Assembly: GCA_020162035.1 (NCBI GenBank)
Contig: JAIUNM010000025.1
Location: forward strand, 1-43,545
DNA length: 43,545 bases
Source: Bacteroidota bacterium
Lineage (GTDB): Bacteria > Bacteroidota > Bacteroidia > B-17B0 > Aurantibacillaceae
Direction of reading: 5' to 3'
In this document: positions 30,079 through 39,092 of the stretch, piece by piece
How positions within the stretch are numbered: the stretch's first letter is position 1
Layout: each line of letters begins with the position of its first letter
Notes under the pieces: model-generated
The model's database searches: none
The model's input: only the letters and a program-made list of their open reading frames with translations
Told to the model about the DNA's origin: nothing
Position numbers and translations under genes: made by a program

Positions 30079-31626
30079 ATGAGCTTACAAGATAATTTTA
30101 CACAATCAATTATTACAGGCTACAATAGCAGTAATGCAATTACATTAGGAGCAGGCATTTTAAACGGATCTCCAATTAAAGAAGCCCAAGTTAAAATTCC
30201 ACTTAAAACATTAAACAGACATGGTTTAATTGCTGGCGCAACAGGTACAGGTAAAACAGTTACTATGCAAATAATAGCAGAAAGTATTTGTAGCGCAGGA
30301 ATACCTGTATTGCTAATGGATTTAAAAGGTGATTTAAGTGGAATTTCTAAAACAGGCGCATTAAATGCTAAAATTGAAGAAAGGCATAATTTAATCGGAA
30401 TTCCTTATGCTGCCAAAGGAACAACATCTGAATTAATGAGTATTAGCGGAGGTTCTGGAATAAAATTACGCGCTACAGTAAGTGAGTTTGGACCTGTTTT
30501 ATTTAGTAAAATACTTGAATTAAACGAAACACAAAGCGGACTAGTAGCAATGCTTTTTAAATATGCAGATGACAAAGGCTTATTGCTATTAGATTTAAAA
30601 GATTTTAAAGCATTAATAAAATTTGCAAGTGAAGATGGAAAATCTGATTTACAGAAAGAATATGGAAATATTTCTACAGCAAGTTTAGGTACTATTTTAA
30701 GAAAAGTAGTTGAACTTGAAAGTCAAGGTGCTGAACAATTTTTTGGCGAAAAAAGTTTTGAAGTAAATGATTTATTACGAACAAACGAAAATGGCGAAGG
30801 CATTGCTTCAATAATAAGATTAACAGACATTCAAGATAAACCTAAATTATTTTCAACATTTATGTTAAGCTTATTGGCCGAAATATATTCTACTTTTCCT
30901 GAAGTTGGAGACATTGAAAAACCTAAATTATGTGTATTTATTGATGAAGCGCATTTAATTTTTAATGAAGCAAGTAAAGCACTGCTCGATCAAATAGAAA
31001 GTATTATAAAATTAATTAGAAGTAAAGGCGTTGGTGTATTTTTTATAACTCAAAACCCTTACGATGTTCCTGAATCTGTTTTAGCTCAATTGGGTTTAAA
31101 AGTGCAACATGCCTTAAGAGCTTTTACTGAAAAAGATAGAAAAGCAATTAAAAAAACTGCCGAAAATTATCCAATTTCAGAATTTTACAAAACAGATGAA
31201 TTGCTTACCAGTTTAGGTATTGGCCAAGCATTAATTTCTGCACTAAACGAAAAAGGTATCCCTACTCCTTTAGCGGCAGTTCACTTAAAAGCTCCAAGTA
31301 GTAGAATTGGTGTAATTTCTCAAGATGAATTAAACGAAATTGTTTCGAAAAGTAAATTGTTAGATAAGTACAACCAAGTTGTAGATAGAGAAAGCGCTTA
31401 CGAAATATTTAACAAACGTTTAGAAGAAAAAGCAAATAAAAGTGAAGAAGATGTTGAAACAGAAACACCAAAAACATCAAAATCAAAACCAGAAAAATCT
31501 ATAATAGAAAAAGCAACCGAAAACACAATGGTAAGGCAAGTTGGACGAACAATTTTTAAAGAATTAACTCGAGGTTTATTAGGCGCTTTAGGAGTTGGAG
31601 GCAAAAAGAAAAAAGGTTGGTTTTAA
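30079..31626 (+). CDS. HerA-like ATPase (DUF853 / YjgR family)
   Basis: This 515-residue P-loop ATPase belongs to the HerA/FtsK superfamily. Walker A is GATGTGKT (53-60) and Walker B CVFIDEAH (285-292). A sensor-like ITQNPYDVPESVLAQLG region follows. The C terminus ends in Arg/Gly/Lys-rich sequence (ALGVGGKKKKGWF). Members are assumed hexameric DNA translocases; their role is not established. No NurA nuclease is adjacent, unlike canonical HerA loci. It is probably cotranscribed with the TPR-coiled-coil protein upstream. Confidence 0.9.
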   Translation: MSLQDNFTQSIITGYNSSNAITLGAGILNGSPIKEAQVKIPLKTLNRHGLIAGATGTGKTVTMQIIAESICSAGIPVLLMDLKGDLSGISKTGALNAKIEERHNLIGIPYAAKGTTSELMSISGGSGIKLRATVSEFGPVLFSKILELNETQSGLVAMLFKYADDKGLLLLDLKDFKALIKFASEDGKSDLQKEYGNISTASLGTILRKVVELESQGAEQFFGEKSFEVNDLLRTNENGEGIASIIRLTDIQDKPKLFSTFMLSLLAEIYSTFPEVGDIEKPKLCVFIDEAHLIFNEASKALLDQIESIIKLIRSKGVGVFFITQNPYDVPESVLAQLGLKVQHALRAFTEKDRKAIKKTAENYPISEFYKTDELLTSLGIGQALISALNEKGIPTPLAAVHLKAPSSRIGVISQDELNEIVSKSKLLDKYNQVVDRESAYEIFNKRLEEKANKSEEDVETETPKTSKSKPEKSIIEKATENTMVRQVGRTIFKELTRGLLGALGVGGKKKKGWF

Positions 31627-31689
31627 TAACTTTGAAATTATTATTTGAGTATAATTTGTTAAAGTTATTTTATAACAAAATTAATTAAG

Positions 31690-31697
31690 TAAATTTG
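31690..31697 (+). promoter_or_regulatory. -7 element of the CxxC membrane protein gene
   Basis: TAAATTTG fits TAnnTTTG and ends 11 bases before the ATG at 31709, giving a leader of about 5 bases. A clear -33 TTG is lacking at the right distance. Confidence 0.5.
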
Positions 31698-31708
31698 CAA
31701 CAACATTT

Positions 31709-31966
31709 ATGCTTAACAAAAAAATAGTTTTATCTATAATACTTTTTGTAATTGCCTCTAACATTGATTTAACAGCGCAATGCGCAATGTGTAAAGCCGC
31801 TGCAGAAAGTTCGTTAAAATCAGACTCGAGAGCAATTGCACGAGGTTTAAATTCAGGCATTTTGTATTTAATGACAATACCCTATATTTTGTTAGCTTTT
31901 ATATTTAAAAATCAAATAAAAACGCTTTTACAAATTTGGTTTAAAAAGAAAAAAACAACATCTTAG
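31709..31966 (+). CDS. Small membrane protein with CxxC motif
   Basis: This 85-residue protein has an N-terminal signal-like helix, then QCAMCKAAAESS with C25 and C28, and a second hydrophobic helix (about 50-66) with a Lys-rich end. Similar CAMC-bearing small proteins occur across Bacteroidota, as far as I recall, without an assigned function; a redox or metal role of the CxxC is possible. It stands alone with its own -7 element. No neighbour indicates a pathway. Confidence 0.75.
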   Translation: MLNKKIVLSIILFVIASNIDLTAQCAMCKAAAESSLKSDSRAIARGLNSGILYLMTIPYILLAFIFKNQIKTLLQIWFKKKKTTS

Positions 31967-32138
31967 TTTTTCTTAATTTTCATTTTATTTATTTAACGTA
32001 TTAAACTATAAGTTTAAATGATTTATATCAGTGTATGTCGAAAAACACACGTTCTATAAGTTTGATTTTCAAACATTTATTGTTAGTAATTAAAAACATA
32101 GGCTTTACTTTTAAAACAAAAAACTCATTAAAAAGTTT

Positions 32139-32146
32139 TATATTTG
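32139..32146 (+). promoter_or_regulatory. -7 element of the desaturase gene
   Basis: TATATTTG fits the consensus and is followed by GCAACC; the ATG at 32157 is 10 bases further. The -33 region has no TTG at 19-20 bases, so the gene may need an activator. The upstream gap 31967-32138 holds only a weak inverted repeat (TTAAACT-ATA-AGTTTAA near 32010) and a short unsupported reading frame. Confidence 0.5.
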
Positions 32147-32156
32147 CAACCTAACT

Positions 32157-33245
32157 ATGGAAGCTAAAAAAATTCTACGATTCAACAACTCAAATAGGCA
32201 ATTTTACTCTGAACTTAAAAAACGTGTAGATGCATATTTTAAAGATAATAACATAAGTAAAACTGGTAACCTAAACATGTATCTTAAAACTGCGTTTATG
32301 ATATCAATGTATTTTATCCCTTACTTTTTATTGTGTTTTAATGTGTTTGATAGTAAATGGGCTTGGTGGGGATTAGCTGCATTAATGGGTTTATCTATGG
32401 CCGGAATTGGTTTATGTGTAATGCACGATGCTTGCCATGGTTCATTCAGTAAAAACAAAACAATAAATACAATTTTTGGTTACACTATTAATATGCTTGG
32501 TGGCCATGCTACAAACTGGAAAATACAACACAATGTAATTCATCATACATTTACTAATGTGCACGAACACGATGAGGATATTGCTCCTCCAGGCTTTATG
32601 AGATTTGAACCACATTCAAAATTAAGATTCATACACCGTTTTCAATTTATTTATGCTTGGTTTTTTTATGGTATGATGACTATGATGTGGACATCAACAA
32701 AAGATTTTCGTCAAATTTTTAGATACAATAAAAACGGACATGTAAAAGCTGCAAACTCTACTTTATCTAAAGAGTTTTTTATAATTGCTTTATCAAAAGT
32801 TCTTTATTTCGCTTATATGATAATACCATTTTTTACAGTACCAAACATGACATTTTTAAACTGGGTTGTTGGATTTTTAACTGTACATTATGTTGCAGGT
32901 TTTGTTTTAGCTTGTATTTTTCAACCAGCGCATGTTGTTGCTGATACTGAATTTCCAATTGCAGCAGATGGTGTAAATTTAGAAAACGATTGGGCTGTTC
33001 ATCAATTAAGAACAACAATGAATTTTGGTACTCGCGATAAAATTTTTAGTTGGTTAGTTGGAGGCTTAAATCATCAAGTAGAACATCATTTATTTCCAAA
33101 TATTTGTCATATTCATTATAGCAAACTTTCTAAAATAGTAAAACAAACTGCGCAAGAATTTAATGTTCCATACCACGATAAAAAAACTTTTTTAGGCGCA
33201 TTATGGAGTCATGAAAAAGTACTTTACAAATTTGGCAGAGCATAA
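32157..33245 (+). CDS. Membrane fatty acid desaturase
   Basis: This 362-residue di-iron membrane desaturase has three histidine boxes: HDACH (90-94), HNVIHH (125-130) and QVEHH (307-311), the last of the front-end (delta-5/delta-6-like) form. Four or more hydrophobic helices lie between. It likely introduces a double bond into acyl chains of membrane lipids, perhaps in cold adaptation. There is no fused cytochrome b5 domain, so an external electron donor is needed. Its last 35 bases overlap the reading frame of aroQ. The exact regioselectivity cannot be read from the sequence. Confidence 0.92.
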   Translation: MEAKKILRFNNSNRQFYSELKKRVDAYFKDNNISKTGNLNMYLKTAFMISMYFIPYFLLCFNVFDSKWAWWGLAALMGLSMAGIGLCVMHDACHGSFSKNKTINTIFGYTINMLGGHATNWKIQHNVIHHTFTNVHEHDEDIAPPGFMRFEPHSKLRFIHRFQFIYAWFFYGMMTMMWTSTKDFRQIFRYNKNGHVKAANSTLSKEFFIIALSKVLYFAYMIIPFFTVPNMTFLNWVVGFLTVHYVAGFVLACIFQPAHVVADTEFPIAADGVNLENDWAVHQLRTTMNFGTRDKIFSWLVGGLNHQVEHHLFPNICHIHYSKLSKIVKQTAQEFNVPYHDKKTFLGALWSHEKVLYKFGRA

Positions 33246-33666
33246 CTTTAAAATAGCCATAATTAACGGTCCTAACATTAATAGGGTAGGAACGCGTGAA
33301 AAAAACATTTATGGTGTTAAAAGTTTTGACGAATTTTATAAGGAATTAATTCAGAAATACAATACAATTTCTTTTAACCATTTCCAAAGTAATATAGAAG
33401 GAGAATTGGTTACTAAAATTCAGGAATTTGACGTAACATGCAATGGTATAATATTAAACGCAGCGGCATATACTCATACTTCTGTTGCAATAAGAGATGC
33501 AATTTCATCAGTTAGTATTCCAGTTATAGAAGTACATATAAGTAATATATTTGCCCGTGAAGAATTTAGGCACACGAGTTTAATTGCACCTGTTTGTAAA
33601 GGTTCAATATCAGGCTTTGGATTAAATAGTTACGATTTAGCAGTACAAGCTTTATATAATTATTAA
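33211..33666 (+). CDS. aroQ: Type II 3-dehydroquinate dehydratase
   Basis: This 151-residue shikimate-pathway enzyme has IAIINGPNINRVGTRE (15-30) with R29 and Y34 (IYG), QSNIEGELV (59-67), N83 and H89 (NAAAYTH), H109 in IEVHISN, and R116 and R120 (FAREEFRH). This is the complete catalytic pattern of the type II family. The ATG at 33211 overlaps the desaturase end by 35 bases and adds about 12 extra N-terminal residues. A TTG at 33232 is a plausible alternative start, still overlapping by 14 bases. It converges with DUF3999 with 7 bases between stops. Confidence 0.94.
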   Translation: MKKYFTNLAEHNFKIAIINGPNINRVGTREKNIYGVKSFDEFYKELIQKYNTISFNHFQSNIEGELVTKIQEFDVTCNGIILNAAAYTHTSVAIRDAISSVSIPVIEVHISNIFAREEFRHTSLIAPVCKGSISGFGLNSYDLAVQALYNY

Positions 33667-33673
33667 ATTATTT

Positions 33674-34939
33674 CTACTTTAAATTTTTAATCATTTTTAT
33701 TGAAAACAAACCAATAATTAAAGAACAAACCGAAATTGCTATCCAAATAAATAGTTTAGATTCAAAAAATTGAGGTTGTTTATTTTTAACCTCAGAAACT
33801 ATTTCTATTTTTTCAAAACTTGAAAATTTAAGTTCAGGATAAAATTGCGGGCTTCCATTAACAAAATTAGCAATGTCATAGTTTGGTAATTGTAAACTAT
33901 CATTCCCACATTTTAAAAAGTATTGTTGATTTTGTGCTGCGTCAAAAATTAAAAAACGTGCTAATTGATTAGTTATTACACTATCAATTTGTAATGCTTC
34001 GTTATCTTCATTTTCAATATCTATATAAAGTTCATTTTTTTGAGTTTCAGGAATATCGATAATTAACGGCTCATTAGAATTTAAAGTAAAATTTTTAATG
34101 ATTTGTTTTTGTTCTGTTTCTATTTGTTTAGCAACTTTTATTTTTTCTTTATAATAAATAGAAGCTTTACGCAAAAACAAATGAGGTTGCGAAATTTTAA
34201 AAACTAATTGCTGCACACTTTGATTACCCGAAATTGATAATTTTAGTGTAGTGATTTTTTGATTAGTTGATAATTGAAATGAATTTGCAACTTTGTTTAA
34301 TTTACCAGATATTAAAGAATTTTTAAAATATCCGGCAGAATTAACCTTATAAGGCTCAGATGACCAATCGTCAATTAGCAACCTAAAATATTTATAATTG
34401 CTTAACGGAAAATATAAACATTTAAACTGGTTTGTGTATTGCTCGTTATAACTTAACGAAAGCGTTTGTAATTTACTAATACTGTACCATTGTTTTAAAT
34501 CATCACTCCCTTCAATTGTACATAATTTTAATGCTTCAGAATTGTTTATGTTAAAAGCTATATTTGAAATTTTTTCTTTTGTTGGATTTTCAATTACAAT
34601 TTCAGTATAATTTTTAAAATGGTTTTGCGAAACAATTGTGTATTTAATAAAATCATTTGCTGATTTTAAAATTGGTTCGCTTAAAATAACATAGGGTTTT
34701 TGGTTCCCTCCACTATCTACAACTCTTAAATCTTTATAATTTGAAAAACAATAATTTTGAACCAAAGGATTTAACTCAACTTTATAAAGACTAGATACAC
34801 TAATTGTAGAAAGAGCAGATTTGTATTTAAACTGTTGTGCAACTACATTATTAATTAACACAACAATAATAAAACTAACTAAGCAAATAAGTTTAAACTT
34901 AGTTTTCAATTTTACTTTCGGTTTGTTCATTTTTATCAT
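33674..34939 (-). CDS. DUF3999 membrane-anchored protein
   Basis: This 421-residue protein has an N-terminal signal or anchor helix (about 13-34), a large beta-rich extracytoplasmic region and a C-terminal membrane helix (about 396-417, LFIWIAISVCSLIIGLFSIK). It matches the DUF3999 pattern, whose genes typically follow a DUF2339 gene as here. The first ATG (34939) overlaps the upstream DUF2339 gene by 41 bases; ATG at 34930 is equally possible. The function is not known; discoidin-like carbohydrate binding is sometimes suspected from its beta-sandwich appearance. Confidence 0.8.
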   Translation of the reverse strand: MIKMNKPKVKLKTKFKLICLVSFIIVVLINNVVAQQFKYKSALSTISVSSLYKVELNPLVQNYCFSNYKDLRVVDSGGNQKPYVILSEPILKSANDFIKYTIVSQNHFKNYTEIVIENPTKEKISNIAFNINNSEALKLCTIEGSDDLKQWYSISKLQTLSLSYNEQYTNQFKCLYFPLSNYKYFRLLIDDWSSEPYKVNSAGYFKNSLISGKLNKVANSFQLSTNQKITTLKLSISGNQSVQQLVFKISQPHLFLRKASIYYKEKIKVAKQIETEQKQIIKNFTLNSNEPLIIDIPETQKNELYIDIENEDNEALQIDSVITNQLARFLIFDAAQNQQYFLKCGNDSLQLPNYDIANFVNGSPQFYPELKFSSFEKIEIVSEVKNKQPQFFESKLFIWIAISVCSLIIGLFSIKMIKNLK

Positions 34940-37379
34940 CTATAAGTAAATTTTTAATTTTTTGATACATAAATGAAATTATCAATAATAAAACACCAAG
35001 TATTACAAATGCAATTATTTTTCCTGCTTTAGATACATTGCTTATATCAAATGTAAATAGTTTAACCAACGTAATGCCTAATAATAATAAAGCTAAAATT
35101 CGTAAGATTTTTGCTTGTTTTTTCATTCCGATAAACAAGGTAACAAAAGCAATTAACCCCCACAAAATAGGGTAACCTACTTTATGCGAAAGTATTTTTA
35201 TTTTATCAAACTCAATTTTTTTAGTTAAGTTCAAATTTAAATCATATACATTTTCAAGTGGTTGTACACTTAATTTTAAGGTGTGTAAAGTAAGTTCAAT
35301 ACTGCATAAATAAACTATACATGTAATTAATAAAATAGAATTTAAAATTTTCATGTTTGCAATGGGCGTATTTGACTCTGTTCTTACTTTATACATTTTA
35401 AATGCCATAAATGCAACACAAGCTAAACTAAAATAATGCATAATAAATCCAATGTACGAATGAATACCATTATATGTAAAAACTTTAATTTCAGCTAAAG
35501 GAAACCAAGCAAACAGCAATGCAAATAAACCAATATTAATATAATTTAAAATAAAGTTAATTAATTTAATTGCGTTTGAACTGTTTGATTTTACAAGCAA
35601 ATTAAGCAAACTAAAAAATATTAAATGGTAAGAAAATGTAACTATACTGGTTGTGTATGCCGAATAAAAATAATTAGACGAATGATGAATTACCTCTAAA
35701 AAACCTGTTAAATACAACAAACAAACTGCCGAAATTTTTAAATAAATTCTGTAACCTTTTGGATTAAATACAATTCCTAAATATTTTAATTTTTCAGTTT
35801 CATTTTTAATTAATAAACTACTAATTATAAACGAAACACTTGATATTATTCCTGTAATAAAAGCTTTGTTTAAAATTATTTTTAATGATTCGGGTTTATA
35901 AGGTTCGTAATTATAATTGTTTCCAGAATATACCTGAATCCAATCCATAAACAAACTAAATAGCATTAATGTTGTTATTATAAATGAAGCAAACCTAAAT
36001 ATTACTATAGAAGATTTTTGAGCTAAATACAATAACAATAAGGCTTCTAAAGCCCAAAATAAAGTAATGTAATTACCGTTTAATTGAACTGGTATTGCAA
36101 GCGTTACAAAAGTTAAGGTTAAACCAAATAATAAATAAAGTAATTTTTTATCAGCTCCATTTAATTTAAATATTACAAATGCGCAAGTTAAATTTATAAG
36201 TGCCATTATTATGGTATAAACACCTTTCCACTCGGCATGGTAACTATTTAAAATTAACATACCACTTATATAAAACACAAAACTATTGGCAAGTAAAATC
36301 GAAAAATCTATTGCTTTAAATGGTAGTTTTTTTATTAAATTATTTATTAAATTCATTATAATAAATAACACATAAAATATCATTCCAAAAAATAGTGCGC
36401 CCTTGTATGGTGGATATGGTGCGCTTAAACAATCGGCTTTAAGCCAACCCACATAAATTATAATAGTAAATAAATATGATAAAATATTGATTAAATGCCA
36501 CTTCCTAAAATAGGCCAATACAAGCATTCCTACATCTAAAATTAAAATGTAACTAAATAAAATTTTATAATTGCCCCCTCCTGTGCTTAACATAATTGGT
36601 GTAGCAAAACCTCCTATTAACGACAAAGCAGCTAATTCTATTTTATTGTAGAGTATTGATGTAAATACTGCAAATAGTGTAATTACAATCATTATAAGGA
36701 AAGCTACAGTTTGAGAAAAAATATGATACTCGTGAAACGCAATGCCAATTGTAAAATAAAAAACTGAAACGCCTCCTGCAATTAAAATAGAACTAAATGT
36801 TTTATATTTTTTTTGAAGTTTATGCGCTAATACAATTAAAATACCTCCACACAATAAACCAATACCAACTCGGGCTATTTCATTAATCCAATTTTCATCA
36901 ATAGCTAGCTTTACAAAAAATGCTATACCCAAAACAAGTACGCCAATTCCAATTTTACTGGCTAAATTTTCGCCAACAAATTTTTCTAAATCAGGGTTAT
37001 TTTTCTTGAAATTCGTAAACCAATTTTCTTTTTTAATTGGTGCAATTGTATTTGTTAGTTGTTGTTGTTGTTGTTGTTGTTCTGTTTTTGTTTCTGCAAA
37101 AGAAGTGTGTTCTGTTTTTTCTATAATTTTTTCTTCGGCAATAATTGGTTGTTCTTTTTCAACTGGTTTAATTTCCTCAATAACTTGTTTTGTAATTTCT
37201 TTTTCTTGATTAGATACGTTAGTTACAGTTGTATTTTTTTCTTCAAGCCGTTGTTGTAGTAACTTTATTCTTAAATTAAACTCATCTAACTTTGTTTGCA
37301 ATAAGTTAATTTTAGACTTATTTTTAAATTGATAAACAATAATTAATGTTATAACAACTAACAGTAAAAAAATTTCCAT
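34899..37379 (-). CDS. DUF2339 polytopic membrane protein
   Basis: This 826-residue inner-membrane protein has one N-terminal helix, a coiled coil with a Glu/Lys/Thr-rich linker and seven consecutive Gln (about residues 15-110), then some 20 or more membrane helices through to the end. The first core segment (ENLASKIGIGVLVLGIAFFV) is the DUF2339 signature. Its function is unknown. It overlaps DUF3999 by 41 bases, indicating tight coupling of the two products. The gln stretch is encoded by (CAA)7, a potential slippage tract. The -7-like TATCTTTA sits 5 bases before the ATG. Confidence 0.88.
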   Translation of the reverse strand: MEIFLLLVVITLIIVYQFKNKSKINLLQTKLDEFNLRIKLLQQRLEEKNTTVTNVSNQEKEITKQVIEEIKPVEKEQPIIAEEKIIEKTEHTSFAETKTEQQQQQQQLTNTIAPIKKENWFTNFKKNNPDLEKFVGENLASKIGIGVLVLGIAFFVKLAIDENWINEIARVGIGLLCGGILIVLAHKLQKKYKTFSSILIAGGVSVFYFTIGIAFHEYHIFSQTVAFLIMIVITLFAVFTSILYNKIELAALSLIGGFATPIMLSTGGGNYKILFSYILILDVGMLVLAYFRKWHLINILSYLFTIIIYVGWLKADCLSAPYPPYKGALFFGMIFYVLFIIMNLINNLIKKLPFKAIDFSILLANSFVFYISGMLILNSYHAEWKGVYTIIMALINLTCAFVIFKLNGADKKLLYLLFGLTLTFVTLAIPVQLNGNYITLFWALEALLLLYLAQKSSIVIFRFASFIITTLMLFSLFMDWIQVYSGNNYNYEPYKPESLKIILNKAFITGIISSVSFIISSLLIKNETEKLKYLGIVFNPKGYRIYLKISAVCLLYLTGFLEVIHHSSNYFYSAYTTSIVTFSYHLIFFSLLNLLVKSNSSNAIKLINFILNYINIGLFALLFAWFPLAEIKVFTYNGIHSYIGFIMHYFSLACVAFMAFKMYKVRTESNTPIANMKILNSILLITCIVYLCSIELTLHTLKLSVQPLENVYDLNLNLTKKIEFDKIKILSHKVGYPILWGLIAFVTLFIGMKKQAKILRILALLLLGITLVKLFTFDISNVSKAGKIIAFVILGVLLLIISFMYQKIKNLLIDDKNEQTESKIEN

Positions 37380-37384
37380 TATAG

Positions 37385-37392
37385 TAAAGATA
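37385..37392 (-). promoter_or_regulatory. Probable -7 element of the DUF2339 gene
   Basis: The minus strand reads TATCTTTA, matching TAnnTTTR, ending 5 bases before the ATG at 37379. Transcription would start at or next to the start codon. No clear -33 TTG at 19-20 bases was found. Confidence 0.4.
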
Positions 37393-37473
37393 ACAATTTA
37401 CTAGTTTATAAAGTTTAAAAAAAACATAAAACTTAAAAGGAAAGTATTTTAAAAAATTTAATACTTATTACAC

Positions 37474-39081
37474 CTAATAAACCACTTGTACAAATTCTTT
37501 ATACACTTTTTTGGTGCCGTTGTTTTGGGTTACTTCTACAATGTAAAAATAAGTGCCGCTTGGTACAATGCCATTGCCTAATATTAAACCTTTGTGTGCT
37601 TTAGCATCCCAAGTTAACTCTATACTTAAAGGGTATTTACTGTTTGTTGCTGGTTTGGTGTTGCTTACACTATACAACTCGCTGCCCCAACGGTTAAATA
37701 CAGTAAGTTTAGCACTTTGGGCATTGGGTACAATTACTTGCAGTTGCTCGTTTAAACCATCGCCATTGGGGCTTATGCCTTGTGGTAAAAGTAACTCACA
37801 ATCATCTAAAGTAAGGTTAACGGTACTTTGTGTTATGCTGCTACACTCTTGCCGGCTTAAGGTATAAGTTATGTTACCAACAGCGTTTGCAAAGGGTTGC
37901 GCACAATTTAAACAGCTTAAGTTTTGGTAAGGTTGCCAGGTGTAAGTGCTATAAGCATTTGCATCATTAGTACCTAATTGCTGTTGCTCGTTTAAACAAA
38001 GGGTTTGGCTTGCACCTGCATTGGCTGTTGTTGTGGGAGTGTGTACAGTAATTGTAATGCTATCTTTACTTATATAGTTACACAATGTTTTAGTAACATA
38101 ATATTTTGTTGTAACTGTTGGGTTAGCAATGGGGTTTGGGCAATTGGTGCAACTTAAACCATTTGGTGGCCACCAATTTATAGTACTGCTATCTTTAATA
38201 TTATTACCAATTGTGTATGCAATACCATTACAAATTGCTGTATCTTTTTTAACTTTAATTGTGCCACTATAATAACCCATATCGTATAAGGATAAATCAT
38301 CAATAAATAAATAAGAATATTCGGAATTGTTATTACTTTGTGGACTAGGGGTAAAATTAGTGGCTAAGGGTAAATATTTTTGATATTTCCCATCTTTAAA
38401 ATTACCAATTGTTATAAATTTTTCGCCTCCTTTTGCAATAAAACAACCTCCAAAAGAATGCCAATTAACTGTATCTGAATTTAAAAACAAAGTTGTATCA
38501 TTATTTATTTGAGGGGTAATACAATTTATAGTTGTATCATACCAAATTTGACTATTTGGATTAAAAATTCCAGTGTTTAGTTGGTAAGCTTCTTTCGAAA
38601 AATAAACTGATAATTGATTATTTATATATTTTGAAATTTCCGCGTTACTATAATATAGATTAAAATTGTAAACATGACTAGGATTAAGCGGATTAACTAA
38701 TTTACCACCAAGCAATTCAAAATAAACTGAAAACTTAGAATAACCGGCCCAACTTGGAAAATAAAACATTCCAACACCTGAATAATAGTTTCCTTCATTG
38801 GCATATTGCAATCCAAAATCTGATTTTGGGATACTAACCAAACAATTAGAAAATATTGTGTTTGTTGTAGGCGAAAAAGTAGAAAAATATTCTGGTGTTC
38901 CGAATGAAATTATCCAATTTTTACATAAATTAAATTGACCTTGATTTGTAGGTATTTGTATAGTGTCTTCAAAACTTGGATTTACGATTAAATTTAATTG
39001 AGCAGTAGTAATTTTAAAAATTAAAAATAGGCTAAAAAAAATTAACCTATTTTTAAAATTTATTTGCTTTATTAAACTCAC
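37474..39081 (-). CDS. T9SS cargo with gliding-motility-type (type B) C-terminal domain
   Basis: This 535-residue secreted protein has a signal peptide (ending near FKITTAQ), an N-terminal beta-rich region beginning NLIVNPSFEDT, which resembles carbohydrate-binding jelly rolls, two SprB-like short repeats (CTNCPNPIANPTVTTKYYVT; CLNCAQPFANAVGNITYTLS) and the CHU_C-type end starting PQGISPNGDGLNEQLQV. Type B sorting domains direct export by the type IX system and surface anchoring. The start is GTG at 39081, 11 bases after the stop of the larger cargo gene, so the two are likely cotranscribed. The 3' half is clearly more G/C-rich than the 5' half. Confidence 0.9.
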   Translation of the reverse strand: MSLIKQINFKNRLIFFSLFLIFKITTAQLNLIVNPSFEDTIQIPTNQGQFNLCKNWIISFGTPEYFSTFSPTTNTIFSNCLVSIPKSDFGLQYANEGNYYSGVGMFYFPSWAGYSKFSVYFELLGGKLVNPLNPSHVYNFNLYYSNAEISKYINNQLSVYFSKEAYQLNTGIFNPNSQIWYDTTINCITPQINNDTTLFLNSDTVNWHSFGGCFIAKGGEKFITIGNFKDGKYQKYLPLATNFTPSPQSNNNSEYSYLFIDDLSLYDMGYYSGTIKVKKDTAICNGIAYTIGNNIKDSSTINWWPPNGLSCTNCPNPIANPTVTTKYYVTKTLCNYISKDSITITVHTPTTTANAGASQTLCLNEQQQLGTNDANAYSTYTWQPYQNLSCLNCAQPFANAVGNITYTLSRQECSSITQSTVNLTLDDCELLLPQGISPNGDGLNEQLQVIVPNAQSAKLTVFNRWGSELYSVSNTKPATNSKYPLSIELTWDAKAHKGLILGNGIVPSGTYFYIVEVTQNNGTKKVYKEFVQVVY

Positions 39082-39092
39082 AAAACGAAAAC

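Noticed and set aside
32035..32154. 39-codon plus-strand reading frame before the desaturase
   Set aside because: It runs through the likely -7 element of the desaturase gene, ends 2 bases before its ATG and has only Lys/Phe/Ile-rich sequence; no support for translation.
37059..37209. Plus-strand frames rich in Leu/Cys/Phe opposite the CAA repeat
   Set aside because: They are antisense shadows of the DUF2339 linker produced by the GTT repeat.
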